Assembly (NCBI GenBank): GCA_910584825.1
Contig: CAJUCI010000010.1
Location: 1 to 64,000 of the forward strand
Source of the DNA: an uncultured Duncaniella sp.
GTDB lineage: Bacteria > Bacteroidota > Bacteroidia > Bacteroidales > Muribaculaceae
Length of the DNA: 64,000 nt
Reading direction: 5' to 3'
Both the position numbers and the translations under genes were made by a program. This document shows, piece after piece, positions 16,746 through 26,539 of this stretch. The notes below the pieces were generated by a model, which ran no database searches, was not told the origin of the DNA, and saw nothing but the letters and a program-made list of their open reading frames with translations. The number at the start of each line of letters is the position of its first letter. Position 1 is the first letter of the stretch.

Positions 16746-17354
16746 CTATCGCGTCTTTTCTCCCCAATAATATGTGTGCCAATTATCGCGCGCATATCCG
16801 TCGCGGAGCACCTTGAAGCTGTCGGGTGATGCGCCGTCAATCTTTTTACCGTCAAAATATACGGCCCAGTTGTCGCGGGCATAGCCGTCACGCAGAGCCT
16901 TGAAACTCCCAGCCGAGGCTCCGCTTATCTTTACGCCGGCATAATAAACACTCCAGGAGTCCTTGGCATACCAATCTTTCAGGACTTCAAAACTGTTGGC
17001 CGATGCCCCGTCCATCCTGCAACCGTCGTAGTACACGTTCCATGAGTCTTGGGCATATCCGTACCCGAGAACCTTAAATGAGTTGGCCGACGCCCCGTCA
17101 ATCTTACAGCCGTCGTAATACACGCTCCAAGAGTCTTTGGCGTATCCGTCGCGGAGCACTACGAAACTCGATGCCGATGCCCCGGCTATCCTGTGCCCGT
17201 CAAAAAACACGTCGCTCTTATCCACGAAGTAACGACACCGTTCATGTCTGCACTCATGCCTGTCCTTGTCACGGTCGCCACGATGCATCTGCGCAACGCA
17301 TGGCATTGCGACAAATGCCGATATAATCACTAATATCGCCGAAAGTCTTTTCAT
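16746..17354 (-). CDS. Secreted DKNYY-type repeat protein
   Basis: A 202-aa exported protein made almost entirely of repeats. Residues 1-22 are a signal peptide (ending PCVAQ). After a short His/Arg/Asp linker there are five tandem units of about 28 residues with consensus VYYDGxxIxGASAxSFKVLR followed by DGYAxDxW, matching the DKNYY family. The last unit ends WHTYYWGEKTR. The repeats should stack into a short beta solenoid or propeller-like array. Function is unknown. It stands alone between nhaA and the GH95 gene, on the same strand as both. Confidence 0.82.
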   Translation of the reverse strand: MKRLSAILVIISAFVAMPCVAQMHRGDRDKDRHECRHERCRYFVDKSDVFFDGHRIAGASASSFVVLRDGYAKDSWSVYYDGCKIDGASANSFKVLGYGYAQDSWNVYYDGCRMDGASANSFEVLKDWYAKDSWSVYYAGVKISGASAGSFKALRDGYARDNWAVYFDGKKIDGASPDSFKVLRDGYARDNWHTYYWGEKTR

Positions 17355-17426
17355 ATCTTACCATTTATTATATTTAGACTGGTATATGTTGCTTGGGTTT
17401 AATCGGAATTTCGATAGAATCACGGC

Positions 17427-17466
17427 AAAATAAAAAGCCGGGGCATGTCGGTTGACATGTCCCGGC
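17427..17466 (-). terminator. Terminator after the GH95 gene
   Basis: Reading on the minus strand, a 13-bp GC-rich stem (17454-17466 with 17437-17449, one G-U pair, 4-base loop) is followed by TTTTTATTTT. It sits 30 bases past the GH95 stop. Confidence 0.85.
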
Positions 17467-17496
17467 CGGGTGTTATACAGTGATGTGAATGTCGGA

Positions 17497-20400
17497 TTAT
17501 TTGTTGATGAACTTATGACCCTTTGTTATTACAAGTCCTTTGTAGTCTTTAGAGACTTTTTGGCCGAGGATGTTGTAATATGTTTCGGTTGCGTCTTCAT
17601 CATCGGCGTCGTCGATAATATCGGATATGGCACTCATGTCCTTTGAACTGAGTTCGATTTCCTCGCCGACTGCTGTGGGGATGTCATAAAGATATGTGAC
17701 AGGAAGCTTGGTCTCGGGAATCTTGTTCTTGTCAGCAACGATGGCCTCAGGCATTTTGTAGGGCTTGTTGATTTCGTTGGGGTTTTCGCCCTCGGCAAGA
17801 GTCAGCTCCGAGCCGTCAGCTTTGCTGAGACGGGTGTTGGAACGCAGACGCAGATTGCCGCCCAAGGTCGATTTGATTTTCACGCTTTCCACCTCGCCGT
17901 TTTTCCATGTGAGGTCCACAATCTCGAATCCTCCGCGTGCACGCAGGCCGGTCACGTTGCCCTCTGACCACTTTGAAGGGAGTGCGGGCAGCAGGTGAAT
18001 GAATCCGGCGTGAGACTGGAGCAGCATCTCGGCGATGCCGGCACAGCATCCGAAGTTGCCGTCAATCTGGAAAGGAGCGTGGGCGTCAAACATGTTGGCA
18101 TATGTTCCGCCGTTGGGGTCGTCCATAGTGATGTCGGGCGATACGAGTCGCAGCTGGTTCTTGATGATTGACAATGCGTGGTCGCCGTCGAGCATACGGG
18201 CCCACTCACACACCTTCCAGCCCATAGACCATCCGCGTGCGGCATCGCCACGTCCTACGAGTGACTTGTGCACTCCCTGGTATATCGTGGGGTCCATGTA
18301 GGGCGACACCTGATTGCCGGGATATGCGCCCCACAGGTGTGAGAGGTGGCGGTGGCTTGTGTTTTCACGGTCCCAGTCCTCCTGCCATTCCTGAACCTGG
18401 CCATACTTTCCGATTTTGTAAGGTGTGAGCTGTGCCTTCAGATTGTCAAGTTCGGTAGCGAAATCGGCATCTTTGCCGAGAATACGTGCCGCATCGGCAG
18501 TGTTCTTGAGCACATCGTAGACCATCTGATTGTCCATAGCCACGCCTCCGAAAAGGGCACCGTTCATGCTCTTGCCCTCATCGTTATTGTACTTGAACAA
18601 ACCGGGATGATTCTCAGGCGAGTTGGACGGACATACTACCATATATCCTGTGGCTGGGTCTTTTACAAGGAAATCCTGGAAGAACTGTGAGCAGCTTTTG
18701 AGCACGGGGTATATCTCGGCAAGATATGATGTGTCGCCCGAGAACAGGTACTTCTCCCAGAGGTGGGCGCAGAACCAGGCATTGCATGTCGGCCATATAC
18801 CCACAGCTCCATTGTCGACAGCACCTGTCGTGCGCCATATGTCAGTGTTGTGATGAAGTACCCATCCGCGCGCACCGTACATCTCTGCTGCTGTCTGCGC
18901 TCCTGTCACCGACACGTCCTTTACCATCTGGATGAACGGGTCATGACATTCGCTCAGGTTGGCCACCTCTGCGGCCCAATAGTTCATCTCCACATTTATA
19001 TTAGCGGTGTATTTTGAATCCCATGCCGGATACTGACGGGCATTGGGGTTCCAGATGCCCTGCAGATTGGCCGGTTGAGTGCCGGGCTGCGAGGAGCTGA
19101 TGAGGAGATAACGGCCAAACTGGAAGTAGTTTGACACGATGCCGGGGTCATTGCCGTTGGAGTTGAACTCCTTGATGCGGGTCTCGGTGTCTTTTGCCTC
19201 CTGCTCGGGATTCTCGCCGAGGTCGAGACTTACGCGGTCAAACTGCTCCTGATACTTCTTAGTGTGGTCGGAAAGCGTGGTGGCGTAATCCTTGTTTTTA
19301 GCGATATAATCGTTGATGTATGAGAGGGCCTTGGCCTCGGCATTTCCGCTGATGTCATCGTATCTCTCGAAGTTGGTGGCTGACGATATGATAATTGTCG
19401 CGCTCGTGGCACCGTTTACTTCGATTGTCGGGGCAGAATTGTTGCCGGCTACGATGCCTTGCTGCATTATGTTTGTAGTGCCGTTGGTCATCGTGCCGCC
19501 GTCATTAATGACCTTGATGAACGTGAAGCAGTTGAGCTTGTTGTCAACGCCCTCTGACTGTGCGCGGGCGGGGATGAGCGATGCCTCAATCATGCCGTCG
19601 GATGTGATTTTGTTCACGCCGATTTTTGACATGTTGGTTTTGATAGGTGCGGCGAAGCATAAGTTGAAATCAAGTTTGCCGGCCTCGGATGCTTCGATGC
19701 GCATGACGGTCACATTGTCGGCAAACGATGTGAACACCTCGCGGGTATAAGTGACGCCGTTAGCGACATAAGATGTGGTGACAACGGCTTTTGACATGTC
19801 CAGGTCACGCACGTAGGCCTGCACGTCACGGGCATTGTCGGTGGCTCCGGCTTCCTCATCGTTATATCGGTGGCCGGGGAATCCTACGAGCACACATCCT
19901 GCCGCCTGATACTGTGCGCCATGCGAGGTCGTGGAGTGCCAGTTGGGTATGGCGAGCTTCTGGGCTGCTACATAGTCTTTCTTGAATATGAGATTTCTCA
20001 CTTCGTTGAGCACCGATTTTGCCTTGGGGTTATGGTTGCTGTTGGGAGATTGTCCCCAGAAGGTGTCCTCGTTGAGCTGGAGTGTGTCTATGGCCACGCT
20101 GCTGCTTACCATTGCGCCGAGACGTCCGTTGCCGAGGGGAAGGGACTCCTCCCATGCAGCCGCAGGACGGTTGTACCAAAGCCGGTTTTTGCCATCGAGG
20201 ACGGGCGGAGGCACAGGGCGTGAATCAGAGGTGGTGAACGTCAGGCTGTAGTCCTTGTCGCAGACGTTGCCGGCAAGGTCGCTGAACGATTTGGCCGGAA
20301 CGGTGAGCGTGTAGGAGGTCGAGAGGTCAAGCTCGTCGTAGGCAAACGTCACTTTGGCACTGTTGACCACCGGGGTAAGCTTTTGTGAAACTTTGGTCGA

Positions 20401-21219
20401 ATTGTTAGTCAGAGTGGCCACGGCACCGGGATTGGCTACAACGCTCTCATTGAATCGCATTGTAATTTTACCCGTGGTCACCACATTGGTCTCACCGTCA
20501 GCGGGAACGAATCCGGCAAGCTCGGGACCCTGGAAGTCGTCGGCGAGGATGTTGACGTATTTGAGGTTGTAATTGCTGGTCTTTGTGGCCGACTGTATGA
20601 GCATGCGCACCTTAAGGCTCTCCTTGTTGTCGGCATCAAGGGTGTAGGTGGCATCATTGTATTTGTTCCAGTGGCTTGCGGCTGTGTACGTGTCAAGTTC
20701 ACGCCATGTGCTGCCTCCATCCACCGAGTAGACCACGCCGAATTTGGTCGAGGAGCTGGAGCCGTCTCCGATGGCAAAGTTGATTTTCACATTCGTGAGT
20801 GAGGTGGTGGGCATGGAGACTTCGAAATACTGGTCGTGTTTCGAGCCGTCGGCATAATCTGCGGGCGAAGTAAAGTCGGTGGTAGATGCTGTGTTCAGAC
20901 GCAGAATGTAGCTTGGGGTTGAACCGCTCGATGTGAGCTGCCATTTACCATTGCCGGTGTGGAGTGTCACCTTGCATTCTTCGGGCTGCAGTGAGCACGA
21001 GTTGGGCAGGAAATAGGGCTGCATAGTGGTCCATTTCTGATTGGCCGACGCCGCCCAGCCCGATTCGTTGGGTGTGTAGATGGCAGTGCCACCGTTCTTC
21101 TCTTCGTCATATCCGGTGGTGAATTCCCAGTGTGCGACGGTGGTCTGCTCGGCCGCCAGTGCAATCAACGGGCTCATCATCGCCGATATGGCAAACGATA
21201 GGATTCTCATTGGTCTCAT
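17497..21219 (-). CDS. Secreted glycoside hydrolase family 95 protein (fucosidase/galactosidase type)
   Basis: Predicted exported glycosidase of 1240 aa. A signal peptide occupies about residues 1-23. Residues 25-230 look like a carbohydrate-binding or jelly-roll region, and 230-335 like a bacterial Ig-like domain ([20 protein letters not shown]). The GH95 part begins at [20 protein letters not shown] and contains [57 protein letters not shown] and [19 protein letters not shown], all typical of the family. GH95 includes alpha-1,2-L-fucosidases and alpha-L-galactosidases; the specificity cannot be fixed from sequence. The C terminus ([20 protein letters not shown] and on) resembles a short sorting tail. 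The divergent AraC-type regulator is the likely controller. Confidence 0.92.
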   Translation of the reverse strand: MRPMRILSFAISAMMSPLIALAAEQTTVAHWEFTTGYDEEKNGGTAIYTPNESGWAASANQKWTTMQPYFLPNSCSLQPEECKVTLHTGNGKWQLTSSGSTPSYILRLNTASTTDFTSPADYADGSKHDQYFEVSMPTTSLTNVKINFAIGDGSSSSTKFGVVYSVDGGSTWRELDTYTAASHWNKYNDATYTLDADNKESLKVRMLIQSATKTSNYNLKYVNILADDFQGPELAGFVPADGETNVVTTGKITMRFNESVVANPGAVATLTNNSTKVSQKLTPVVNSAKVTFAYDELDLSTSYTLTVPAKSFSDLAGNVCDKDYSLTFTTSDSRPVPPPVLDGKNRLWYNRPAAAWEESLPLGNGRLGAMVSSSVAIDTLQLNEDTFWGQSPNSNHNPKAKSVLNEVRNLIFKKDYVAAQKLAIPNWHSTTSHGAQYQAAGCVLVGFPGHRYNDEEAGATDNARDVQAYVRDLDMSKAVVTTSYVANGVTYTREVFTSFADNVTVMRIEASEAGKLDFNLCFAAPIKTNMSKIGVNKITSDGMIEASLIPARAQSEGVDNKLNCFTFIKVINDGGTMTNGTTNIMQQGIVAGNNSAPTIEVNGATSATIIISSATNFERYDDISGNAEAKALSYINDYIAKNKDYATTLSDHTKKYQEQFDRVSLDLGENPEQEAKDTETRIKEFNSNGNDPGIVSNYFQFGRYLLISSSQPGTQPANLQGIWNPNARQYPAWDSKYTANINVEMNYWAAEVANLSECHDPFIQMVKDVSVTGAQTAAEMYGARGWVLHHNTDIWRTTGAVDNGAVGIWPTCNAWFCAHLWEKYLFSGDTSYLAEIYPVLKSCSQFFQDFLVKDPATGYMVVCPSNSPENHPGLFKYNNDEGKSMNGALFGGVAMDNQMVYDVLKNTADAARILGKDADFATELDNLKAQLTPYKIGKYGQVQEWQEDWDRENTSHRHLSHLWGAYPGNQVSPYMDPTIYQGVHKSLVGRGDAARGWSMGWKVCEWARMLDGDHALSIIKNQLRLVSPDITMDDPNGGTYANMFDAHAPFQIDGNFGCCAGIAEMLLQSHAGFIHLLPALPSKWSEGNVTGLRARGGFEIVDLTWKNGEVESVKIKSTLGGNLRLRSNTRLSKADGSELTLAEGENPNEINKPYKMPEAIVADKNKIPETKLPVTYLYDIPTAVGEEIELSSKDMSAISDIIDDADDEDATETYYNILGQKVSKDYKGLVITKGHKFINK

Positions 21220-21251
21220 TGTTAAATTTAAGGTTAGATGTTAAAGTATGG

Positions 21252-21259
21252 CAAAATTA
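21252..21259 (-). promoter_or_regulatory. Candidate -7 box for the GH95 gene
   Basis: On the minus strand this reads TAATTTTG (TAnnTTTG), 32 bases before the GH95 start. No -33 TTG is present at 19-21 bp; instead a direct-repeat operator begins 24 bases upstream, as expected for an activator-dependent promoter. Confidence 0.5.
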
Positions 21260-21282
21260 AGCCATTGTGTTGTCTCGCGCAG

Positions 21283-21341
21283 TGAAAAACGGGTCAAAGA
21301 CCTTGAAAATCGAGTCAAATGTATTTGAAAAACGGCTCAGT
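21283..21341. promoter_or_regulatory. Three direct repeats with 21-22 bp spacing: candidate AraC operator
   Basis: Three copies of TGAAAAwCGrsTCAAA lie at 21283-21298, 21304-21319 and 21326-21341 (the third ends CTCAGT). The spacing of 21 and 22 bp is two helical turns, the arrangement used by AraC-type dimers. The array lies between the GH95 -7 box and the -7 box of the AraC-type gene, so it can touch both promoters. Confidence 0.72.
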
Positions 21342-21356
21342 TTTATGAATTTTTAG

Positions 21357-21364
21357 TATCTTTG
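21357..21364 (+). promoter_or_regulatory. Candidate -7 box for the AraC-type regulator
   Basis: TATCTTTG fits TAnnTTTG, 26 bases before the ATG at 21391. The third operator repeat ends 15 bases upstream, over the expected -33 region, suggesting autoregulation. Confidence 0.5.
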
Positions 21365-21390
21365 GGGAAAGATTTTATAGAGTGAGTCTA

Positions 21391-23718
21391 ATGACAGCCA
21401 CTATCTGCAACCTTATGTCTATACCACGGCGTATGCTCCGTATGTTTGTGTTCATGATGTCCATGCTGTCGGCCGTTATGGTTATGGCCGAGGGCGGGAC
21501 CACTGCGCATTATGATTGTCGCGACGGATTGTCAAGTCATCGGGTGGGGGGCGGTGTGCAGGACCGCAACGGCCTTATGTGGTTTGCCACTTGGAACGGT
21601 CTGAACTGTTATGACGGATATGACTTCCACTGTATCAGCATCAGGCCCGGCGATAAGGCATCCATAGGCACCAATCTGATTCGTGACATACTTCTGACAC
21701 CGGATGGCGACATCTTGTGCCATACTGATGACGATATATATGTATTTGACCTCGACACGTATTCGTTCGGTAATGTCGCAGATGAAAACAAGGGGATGTA
21801 TGTCGACAAGGTGGGGCGCAGGTGGAGGGGGCTGACCGACACCCAGGGCTGTCGATGGACGGCTGACCATAAAGGGATATACAAGACCTTTGCGCTCAAT
21901 CATCTCGCAAACGTCATAGACGGTACGGGTGACGAGCATCCGCGGGCCTTGATGATTGACCGGGACGGACAGCTGTGGGTGGGCCGTAGCAGGCATCCGG
22001 GTGTGGATGTCTATGGCCCTGACGGACGGATTACAAGGAGCGAGGAGCTTGATGCCGCTCCATACTGCATATATCAGACGCGAAACGGTGATATATGGGT
22101 CGGAGGCAAGCCAGGTATGCTGGTAAGACTCGGCTACGGAAATGTCTCGGACGATTCGGTTTATGACATAAAGGAGGATTCGTATGGCCGACTTTGGGTG
22201 GCGACGTTTGGCGATGGAATAAAGTGTTGTGCCAATCCTCAATCATCGACCCCGGTATTGTCAGGGTCATTCGGGGGCGGTAAAGTGAGACGTATTCTTA
22301 TCACTCCTTCGGGCAATCTGGTGGCTGCGACAAATGACGGTCTGCTCATCGGAAGCATAAGCAATCGGGACTTAGACTGTATAAAGCTCCGCAGTGTCAG
22401 ACGTGACGGTGACAGGGCCGGTAGCCTGTGCAGCAATTCGGTAATGAGCATCGTGCAGGATAGCCGTGGGATGATTTATGTCGGCACCGAGAGCTCCGGC
22501 GTCGATGTAATCGGAGAGGATGAACTGTTTTCTGACATCCCAGAGTTTACGCATGTCAATATGCGTAACTCTTCGCTCACGGGTGATGTATGCAAAGCCT
22601 TGGCTATGTATTCCGACTCGTCGCTGGTGATTGTTGGCCGAGACAATGTCATGGCCTATAACCCTCAGTCGGGGCATACGGTGACTATGAGCGAGACATT
22701 CTGGAACGATACTTGCGTGTTTGCCGAGGCGACCCCGGTGAGACTCGGTGACGGCACGTGGGTGGTGGCTGCCGAGCAGGGGGCATTTGCCGCAAAGCCT
22801 GATGACATATACAGCCGTGGATATGTGCCGCCTGTGGTGTTCACCACGATGTCGGTCAACGGTGGGGCGGAGGAGTTTTGTCTTCCTGCACGCGATACCG
22901 TCGCCATGTCGGCTCACGAGCGAAATGTAAAGATTGGATTTGCCGCTTTGGACTATATCGACAACAGTGCCATACTGTACCGAGCGAGTGTCGACGGTTC
23001 GCCCTGGACGGGTGCGGGACGTTCGCGCAGCGTTACGCTGTTTAATCTTACTCCGGGCGAACATACGCTCGAAGTGCAGTCTACTGACCGCTATGGTCGG
23101 TGGGTCGACAATACACGCACGATTATCATAGATGTCGCGCCGTATTGGTATGAGACCTGGTGGGCCAAGGGACTCATGTGTCTCGGCATGATTGCCGTCC
23201 TTGCCGGAGTGGCATATACGATTGTGTATATCCGTGTTGTCAACCGTCAGAGACGCGAGCTGCTCGATAAACTTATGGAGGTGATGAGAGAGCGTGACGT
23301 CAATAGTAGCGATGACAAGGGTGGGGAGGGTGAGACTCCTGAGGTCAGGCCGCTTGTGCCGGAGCAGACTCCCGCCGACGCGGCTTTCCTTGACAGGGTG
23401 AGCCGCTATGTGGAGAGTAATCTTGACAATCCTGATGCCAATGTCGATGATATGGCTGTGGCGGCGGCTGCAAGCCGTTCCACGCTCAACAGGCGTCTGC
23501 GGTCGTTGTTGGGTGTGTCGGCTGCGCAGCTTATCATCGAGGCCCGTATGCGTCATGCACTGTTGTTGCTTGACGGATGTTCTGACGAAGATTGCCCGGT
23601 AGCTGAGGTAGCGAGACGGTGCGGATATTCCGACACATATTATTTCCAGCGTGTTTTTAAAAAGCATCACGGGGTATCGCCCGCTGAATACAGGGGCAAA
23701 AAAGAGAGGAGCACATAG
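21391..23718 (+). CDS. Membrane-bound AraC-type regulator with an HTCS-like sensor but no kinase or receiver
   Basis: A 775-aa one-component regulator. An N-terminal signal or anchor segment (through VMVMAEGG) leads into a beta-propeller sensor with Reg_prop-like repeats (GLSSHRVGGGVQDRNGLMWF, DRDGQLWVGR, DSYGRLWVATFGDG, DSRGMIYVGTESSG), then a Y_Y_Y-like domain (about 510-585) and one membrane helix (GLMCLGMIAVLAGVAYTIVY, about 593-612). A roughly 45-residue linker follows, then an AraC helix-turn-helix domain (about 665-775; ending ARRCGYSDTYYFQRVFKKHH). Classical hybrid two-component systems place HisKA, HATPase and receiver domains between membrane helix and AraC domain; all three are absent and no frameshift remnant is seen. 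It is divergent from GH95. An upstream in-frame GTG at 21382 and an ATG at 21415 are alternative starts. Confidence 0.88.
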   Translation: MTATICNLMSIPRRMLRMFVFMMSMLSAVMVMAEGGTTAHYDCRDGLSSHRVGGGVQDRNGLMWFATWNGLNCYDGYDFHCISIRPGDKASIGTNLIRDILLTPDGDILCHTDDDIYVFDLDTYSFGNVADENKGMYVDKVGRRWRGLTDTQGCRWTADHKGIYKTFALNHLANVIDGTGDEHPRALMIDRDGQLWVGRSRHPGVDVYGPDGRITRSEELDAAPYCIYQTRNGDIWVGGKPGMLVRLGYGNVSDDSVYDIKEDSYGRLWVATFGDGIKCCANPQSSTPVLSGSFGGGKVRRILITPSGNLVAATNDGLLIGSISNRDLDCIKLRSVRRDGDRAGSLCSNSVMSIVQDSRGMIYVGTESSGVDVIGEDELFSDIPEFTHVNMRNSSLTGDVCKALAMYSDSSLVIVGRDNVMAYNPQSGHTVTMSETFWNDTCVFAEATPVRLGDGTWVVAAEQGAFAAKPDDIYSRGYVPPVVFTTMSVNGGAEEFCLPARDTVAMSAHERNVKIGFAALDYIDNSAILYRASVDGSPWTGAGRSRSVTLFNLTPGEHTLEVQSTDRYGRWVDNTRTIIIDVAPYWYETWWAKGLMCLGMIAVLAGVAYTIVYIRVVNRQRRELLDKLMEVMRERDVNSSDDKGGEGETPEVRPLVPEQTPADAAFLDRVSRYVESNLDNPDANVDDMAVAAAASRSTLNRRLRSLLGVSAAQLIIEARMRHALLLLDGCSDEDCPVAEVARRCGYSDTYYFQRVFKKHHGVSPAEYRGKKERST

Positions 23719-23740
23719 CCCTTGACGGGCTACATGCTCC
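23698..23740 (-). terminator. Hairpin over the regulator's stop codon, terminator for fba
   Basis: Stem arms 23708-23721 and 23727-23740 (GGAGCA-CA-TAGCCC against its complement, 5-base loop, a central CA/CA mismatch). Read on the minus strand the hairpin is followed by CTC and TTTTTT, so it should terminate fba transcription. Read on the plus strand the downstream TTGTGTG is a weaker signal. It overlaps the last codons of the AraC-type gene. Confidence 0.65.
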
Positions 23741-23825
23741 TTGTGTGTATTGTCGCTGTTGTCTCAGCGAGCTGTTGCTGTCATTTCAGCGTGTTATCGC
23801 TGCCGTTTTCAGCGGGAGGGGCTGA

Positions 23826-24821
23826 TTAGGCCTTGCCTGCAGAACCGAGAACTGCTACAATCTTGTGCTTGTAGAGCTTCTCCATGTTGTCGCGGGCCGG
23901 GCCGAGGTACTTGCGGGGGTCGAACTCAGCAGGCTTCTCGGCGAGGACCTTGCGTACGGCTGCGGTCATTGCGAGACGGCTGTCAGAGTCGATGTTGATT
24001 TTGCAGACTGCGCTCTTGGCGGCCTTGCGGAGCTGCTCCTCGGGGATACCGATTGCGTCGGGGAGCTTGCCACCGTACTTGTTGATGGTGTCAACCTCTT
24101 CCTGGGGAACTGATGATGAGCCGTGGAGCACGATGGGGAATCCGGGGAGCTTCTCCATAACTGCGTCGAGCACGTCGAATGCCAACGGCGGGGGAACGAG
24201 CTTGCCCTCGGCGTTGCGGGTGCACTGCTCGGGGGTGAACTTGTATGCGCCGTGGCTGGTGCCGATTGAGATGGCAAGTGAGTCGCAACCTGTGCGGGTA
24301 GCGAAGTCAACTACCTCCTCGGGGTCGGTGTATGTGTGGTGGTCGGATGAAACCTCGTCCTCAACGCCTGCGAGCACGCCGAGCTCACCCTCGACGGTTA
24401 CGTCGAACTGGTGTGCGTAGTCACATACCTTCTTGGTGAGGGCTACGTTCTCCTCGTAGGGGAGGTGTGAGCCGTCAATCATCACTGATGAGAAGCCGTT
24501 GTCGATGCAGTCCTTGCAGAGCTCGAAGCTGTCACCGTGGTCGAGGTGGAGCACAATCTGGGGGTTCTCCCAGCCGAGGCTCTTGGCATATTCAACAGCA
24601 CCCTGAGCCATGTAGCGGAGAAGGATGGCGTTGGCATAGTTGCGTGCGCCCTTCGAAACCTGAAGAATCACAGGTGATTTCTCCTCGGCTGCGGCCTTGA
24701 TGATGGCCTGAAGCTGCTCCATGTTGTTGAAGTTGAAGGCGGGGACGGCATAGCCTCCCTTGATGGCCTTGGCAAACATCTCTTTGGTGTTTACGAGACC
24801 TAAATCCTTATAATTTACCAT
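23826..24821 (-). CDS. fba: Class II fructose-1,6-bisphosphate aldolase
   Basis: Zinc-dependent glycolytic aldolase. Class II motifs include AVPAFNFNNMEQLQAII at the N terminus, the zinc and catalytic region VLHLDHGDSFELCKDCIDNG with SVMIDGSHLPYEEN, EGELGVLAGVEDEVSS, the His of GTSHGAYKF, and VLHGSSSVPQEEVD. The 331-aa length matches the Bacteroidota type. A minus-strand -7 box (TAACTTTG) lies 55 bases before the ATG. It is a single-gene unit. Confidence 0.96.
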   Translation of the reverse strand: MVNYKDLGLVNTKEMFAKAIKGGYAVPAFNFNNMEQLQAIIKAAAEEKSPVILQVSKGARNYANAILLRYMAQGAVEYAKSLGWENPQIVLHLDHGDSFELCKDCIDNGFSSVMIDGSHLPYEENVALTKKVCDYAHQFDVTVEGELGVLAGVEDEVSSDHHTYTDPEEVVDFATRTGCDSLAISIGTSHGAYKFTPEQCTRNAEGKLVPPPLAFDVLDAVMEKLPGFPIVLHGSSSVPQEEVDTINKYGGKLPDAIGIPEEQLRKAAKSAVCKINIDSDSRLAMTAAVRKVLAEKPAEFDPRKYLGPARDNMEKLYKHKIVAVLGSAGKA

Positions 24822-24875
24822 ATTGAAAAGATAAATTGGTTATTGATGATGTAGAGTTTGTAATCGTACAGGCCA

Positions 24876-24883
24876 CAAAGTTA
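24876..24883 (-). promoter_or_regulatory. Candidate -7 box for fba
   Basis: On the minus strand this reads TAACTTTG (TAnnTTTG), with a 54-base leader to the fba ATG. Confidence 0.5.
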
Positions 24884-24977
24884 GCAATTATTTTCCATTT
24901 TGTGCTACATGTGTGTGAAAATATTGTTAACCGGGATTATTTTCTGACATAACGAAAATATTTTGAAAAATTATAGT

Positions 24978-24985
24978 TAAATTTG
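24978..24985 (+). promoter_or_regulatory. Candidate -7 box for the Wzi-family gene
   Basis: TAAATTTG fits TAnnTTTG, 30 bases before the ATG at 25016. The upstream sequence is very AT-rich and no convincing -33 element is seen. Confidence 0.4.
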
Positions 24986-25015
24986 TGGAATATTATCCCA
25001 ATCTGAAAACTTGTA

Positions 25016-26533
25016 ATGAATAAGAGGAACGTATCCTTATTGTTGTTTGCCGCCACGATGGCTCTGACTGCGCGGGCGGAGTATCCGCTCAGTTACGAGG
25101 CGTCGCTCTCGGTGGGTGCCGGAAGCGGTGATTTCGCTCCGTATTACATCTCGGCGTTGAAGGGCGGACGGTTCTCCAGCTCGTCAAACGTCCGGGCCGA
25201 GGCTTCGGTGTGGCGCGAGATGGAGAGTGACCGGCGGTTTTCCTACGGTTTCGGCCTCGACCTGATAGGCGGATATGCCTCGAGTGTCGACTATGGCCGC
25301 TACAGCGCGGCTGACGAGGCGTGGCATCAGCATGCGATGCGTCCGTCATCGGCATGGATTCAGCAGCTGTATGGCGAGGTGAAGTATCGCTCGGTGTTCC
25401 TTACGGCCGGAATGAAGGAGCATAAGTCGGCCCTGCTTAACCAGAACCTTACGAGCGGCGACCTGGTGGAGAGCGGCAATGCGCGTCCCATACCTCAGGT
25501 GAGGGCCGGATTCATCGACTTTCAGGACATCCCGTTCACAAATGGATGGGTGCAGATTCAGGGCGAGGTGGCCTATGGCAAGATGATGGATAATGACTGG
25601 TGGAGCGACCACTATAATTATTACAACTCATTTCTCGGGCAGGATACGTGGTACAACTACAAGAGGTGCTATTTCCGCACCCGTCCGTCCGAGCCGCTGT
25701 CAGTGACTGTGGGTATGCAGGCTGCCGGAGAGTTTGGCGGACATGCCACATTCTACAATAAAGGTGTGTATGACAGGACTCTGAAGCACTCATCGAGCCT
25801 GAAGACGTTTTTGAAAATGCTCATCCCGCGCAATGACGGAGGTGACGGATTCTATACAGGTAATCATCTCGGCTCATGGGACTTCAAGGCACGCTACAGG
25901 CTGAAGAGCGGCCATGAGCTGTCGGGATATTTCTCGTGGCCGTTTGAGGACGGTTCGGGCATAGGCAAGCAGAACGGCTGGGACGGACTGTGGGGCATCG
26001 AGTACAAGGCTCCCGTGAAGGGGATTGTGAGCGGTGCCGTAATTGAGTATCTCGACTTTACCAACCAGAGCGGCCCGATACATTTCAACCCCAACGATTT
26101 CCCCGACACGACCGTGGCCGACCATACATCGGGTGCGGATGACTATTATAATAACGGTACATATAACTCGTATGCCTATTACGGCATGTCGATAGGCACA
26201 CCTGCCCTTATGGCTCCTATCTACAACCTCGACGGCTATAACCGCTATGTGGGCAATGCCATGAGGGGTTTCCACATAGGCGTGGAGGGGTCGCTGTCAG
26301 GCTCGGTGGACTATCGCGTGAAGGGCGGATACCGCAAGGCATGGGGCTCAGGTTACATCATGCTCCCGGATGCGATACATCTCACATCGGTGATGGCCGA
26401 GGTGACATGGCGTCCGGCAAGCGTGAAGGGGCTGACTGTCAATGCCAGCGTGGGTCTTGACCGTGGCGATATGCCGGCCAATGCGTTCGGCACGCTTGTG
26501 ACGGTCAAGTATGACGGACTTTTTAAACTCTAA
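25016..26533 (+). CDS. Capsule assembly Wzi family outer membrane protein
   Basis: Predicted outer membrane beta barrel involved in holding or assembling surface polysaccharide. A signal peptide covers residues 1-21 (ending ALTARA). The mature protein has the Wzi-family pattern: a strand-rich start (LSYEASLSVGAGSGDFAPYY), a conserved central part (GEVKYRSVFLTAGMKEHKSA, then IDFQDIPFTNGWVQIQGEVA), and a terminal strand VTVKYDGLFKL. At 505 aa it has normal length. It leads a plus-strand group with a small lipoprotein (6 bases away) and a LegB-like sugar dehydratase, which supports a surface-glycan role. Confidence 0.85.
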   Translation: MNKRNVSLLLFAATMALTARAEYPLSYEASLSVGAGSGDFAPYYISALKGGRFSSSSNVRAEASVWREMESDRRFSYGFGLDLIGGYASSVDYGRYSAADEAWHQHAMRPSSAWIQQLYGEVKYRSVFLTAGMKEHKSALLNQNLTSGDLVESGNARPIPQVRAGFIDFQDIPFTNGWVQIQGEVAYGKMMDNDWWSDHYNYYNSFLGQDTWYNYKRCYFRTRPSEPLSVTVGMQAAGEFGGHATFYNKGVYDRTLKHSSSLKTFLKMLIPRNDGGDGFYTGNHLGSWDFKARYRLKSGHELSGYFSWPFEDGSGIGKQNGWDGLWGIEYKAPVKGIVSGAVIEYLDFTNQSGPIHFNPNDFPDTTVADHTSGADDYYNNGTYNSYAYYGMSIGTPALMAPIYNLDGYNRYVGNAMRGFHIGVEGSLSGSVDYRVKGGYRKAWGSGYIMLPDAIHLTSVMAEVTWRPASVKGLTVNASVGLDRGDMPANAFGTLVTVKYDGLFKL

Positions 26534-26539
26534 GACGCT

